Source: Planctomycetaceae bacterium (GTDB lineage Bacteria > Planctomycetota > Planctomycetia > Pirellulales > Thermoguttaceae). Taken from it: 6,302 bases of DNA. Under the pieces are notes generated by a model. The model was not told the origin of the DNA, did not search any database, and saw only the letters and a program-made list of their open reading frames with translations. The stretch is taken from positions 1-6,302 of the forward strand of contig JAITST010000291.1 in the NCBI GenBank assembly GCA_031287585.1, given 5' to 3'. A program made the translations under genes and the position numbers. The stretch's first letter is position 1. Each line of letters opens with the position of its first letter. Of this stretch, positions 6,213-6,302 are shown in pieces.

Positions 6213-6302
6213 TTATTTTCTATCATTTATTATCTTAAAAGTTGAAACGTGATTAACATTTGGGTCGAATTTCATTTTTACTTTTTTCTTTGGTCCGCGT
6301 TG
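6213..6302 (-). CDS. Possible C-terminal end of a gene beyond the right edge
   Basis: One minus-strand frame is open from the window edge for 29 codons, ending in TAA at 6213-6215. The peptide begins QRGPKKKVKMKFDPNVN and is basic. I recognise no family. The length is short enough to arise by chance, and an internal ATG (6275) gives only 20 aa. Support is limited to the open frame, its orientation with the other genes and the stem-loops after its stop. Confidence 0.25.
   Translation of the reverse strand, partial: QRGPKKKVKMKFDPNVNHVSTFKIINDRK

Overview
The window looks like chromosomal DNA from a member of the Planctomycetota with a moderate to low GC content. Two protein families point there. 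One is a J-domain-like N-terminus without HPD, joined to a GspE/MshEN-type domain. The other is the tail of a DUF1559 protein with the H-X9-DG signature, a family greatly expanded in planctomycetes. A TopA without zinc fingers and with a long lysine-rich tail fits the same picture. All convincing genes lie on the minus strand, so the window reads right to left.

From the right edge, a possible C-terminal gene fragment (6213-6302) is followed by an AT-rich gap with several small stem-loops and a sigma70-like promoter. Then comes an intact topA (908 aa, 3236-5962). A terminator-like hairpin separates it from a 336-aa gene (2090-3100) that encodes a J-like domain, a degenerate MshEN domain, a Ser-rich linker and two membrane helices. 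A doubtful small ORF overlaps the end of that gene.

The left part holds a 968-bp insertion sequence of the IS5 superfamily (849-1816) with 15-bp perfectly matching ends that include TA target repeats. Its DDE transposase is spread over four segments by three frame breaks. One break lies exactly on an A AAA AAC slippery heptamer and could be programmed; the other two look like decay. Beyond the IS lie a 124-aa membrane protein gene with three predicted helices and, at the left edge, the 3' part of a DUF1559 gene with no N-terminus. Together these suggest a rearranged accessory segment next to a conserved housekeeping region.

Functionally, TopA relaxes negatively supercoiled DNA. The 336-aa protein may be co-transcribed with it but has no evident link to DNA topology. 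I see no CRISPR array, tRNA, rRNA, recognisable riboswitch or defence system. The most unusual item is the domain combination of the 336-aa protein; the rest is ordinary planctomycete content plus a decayed IS.
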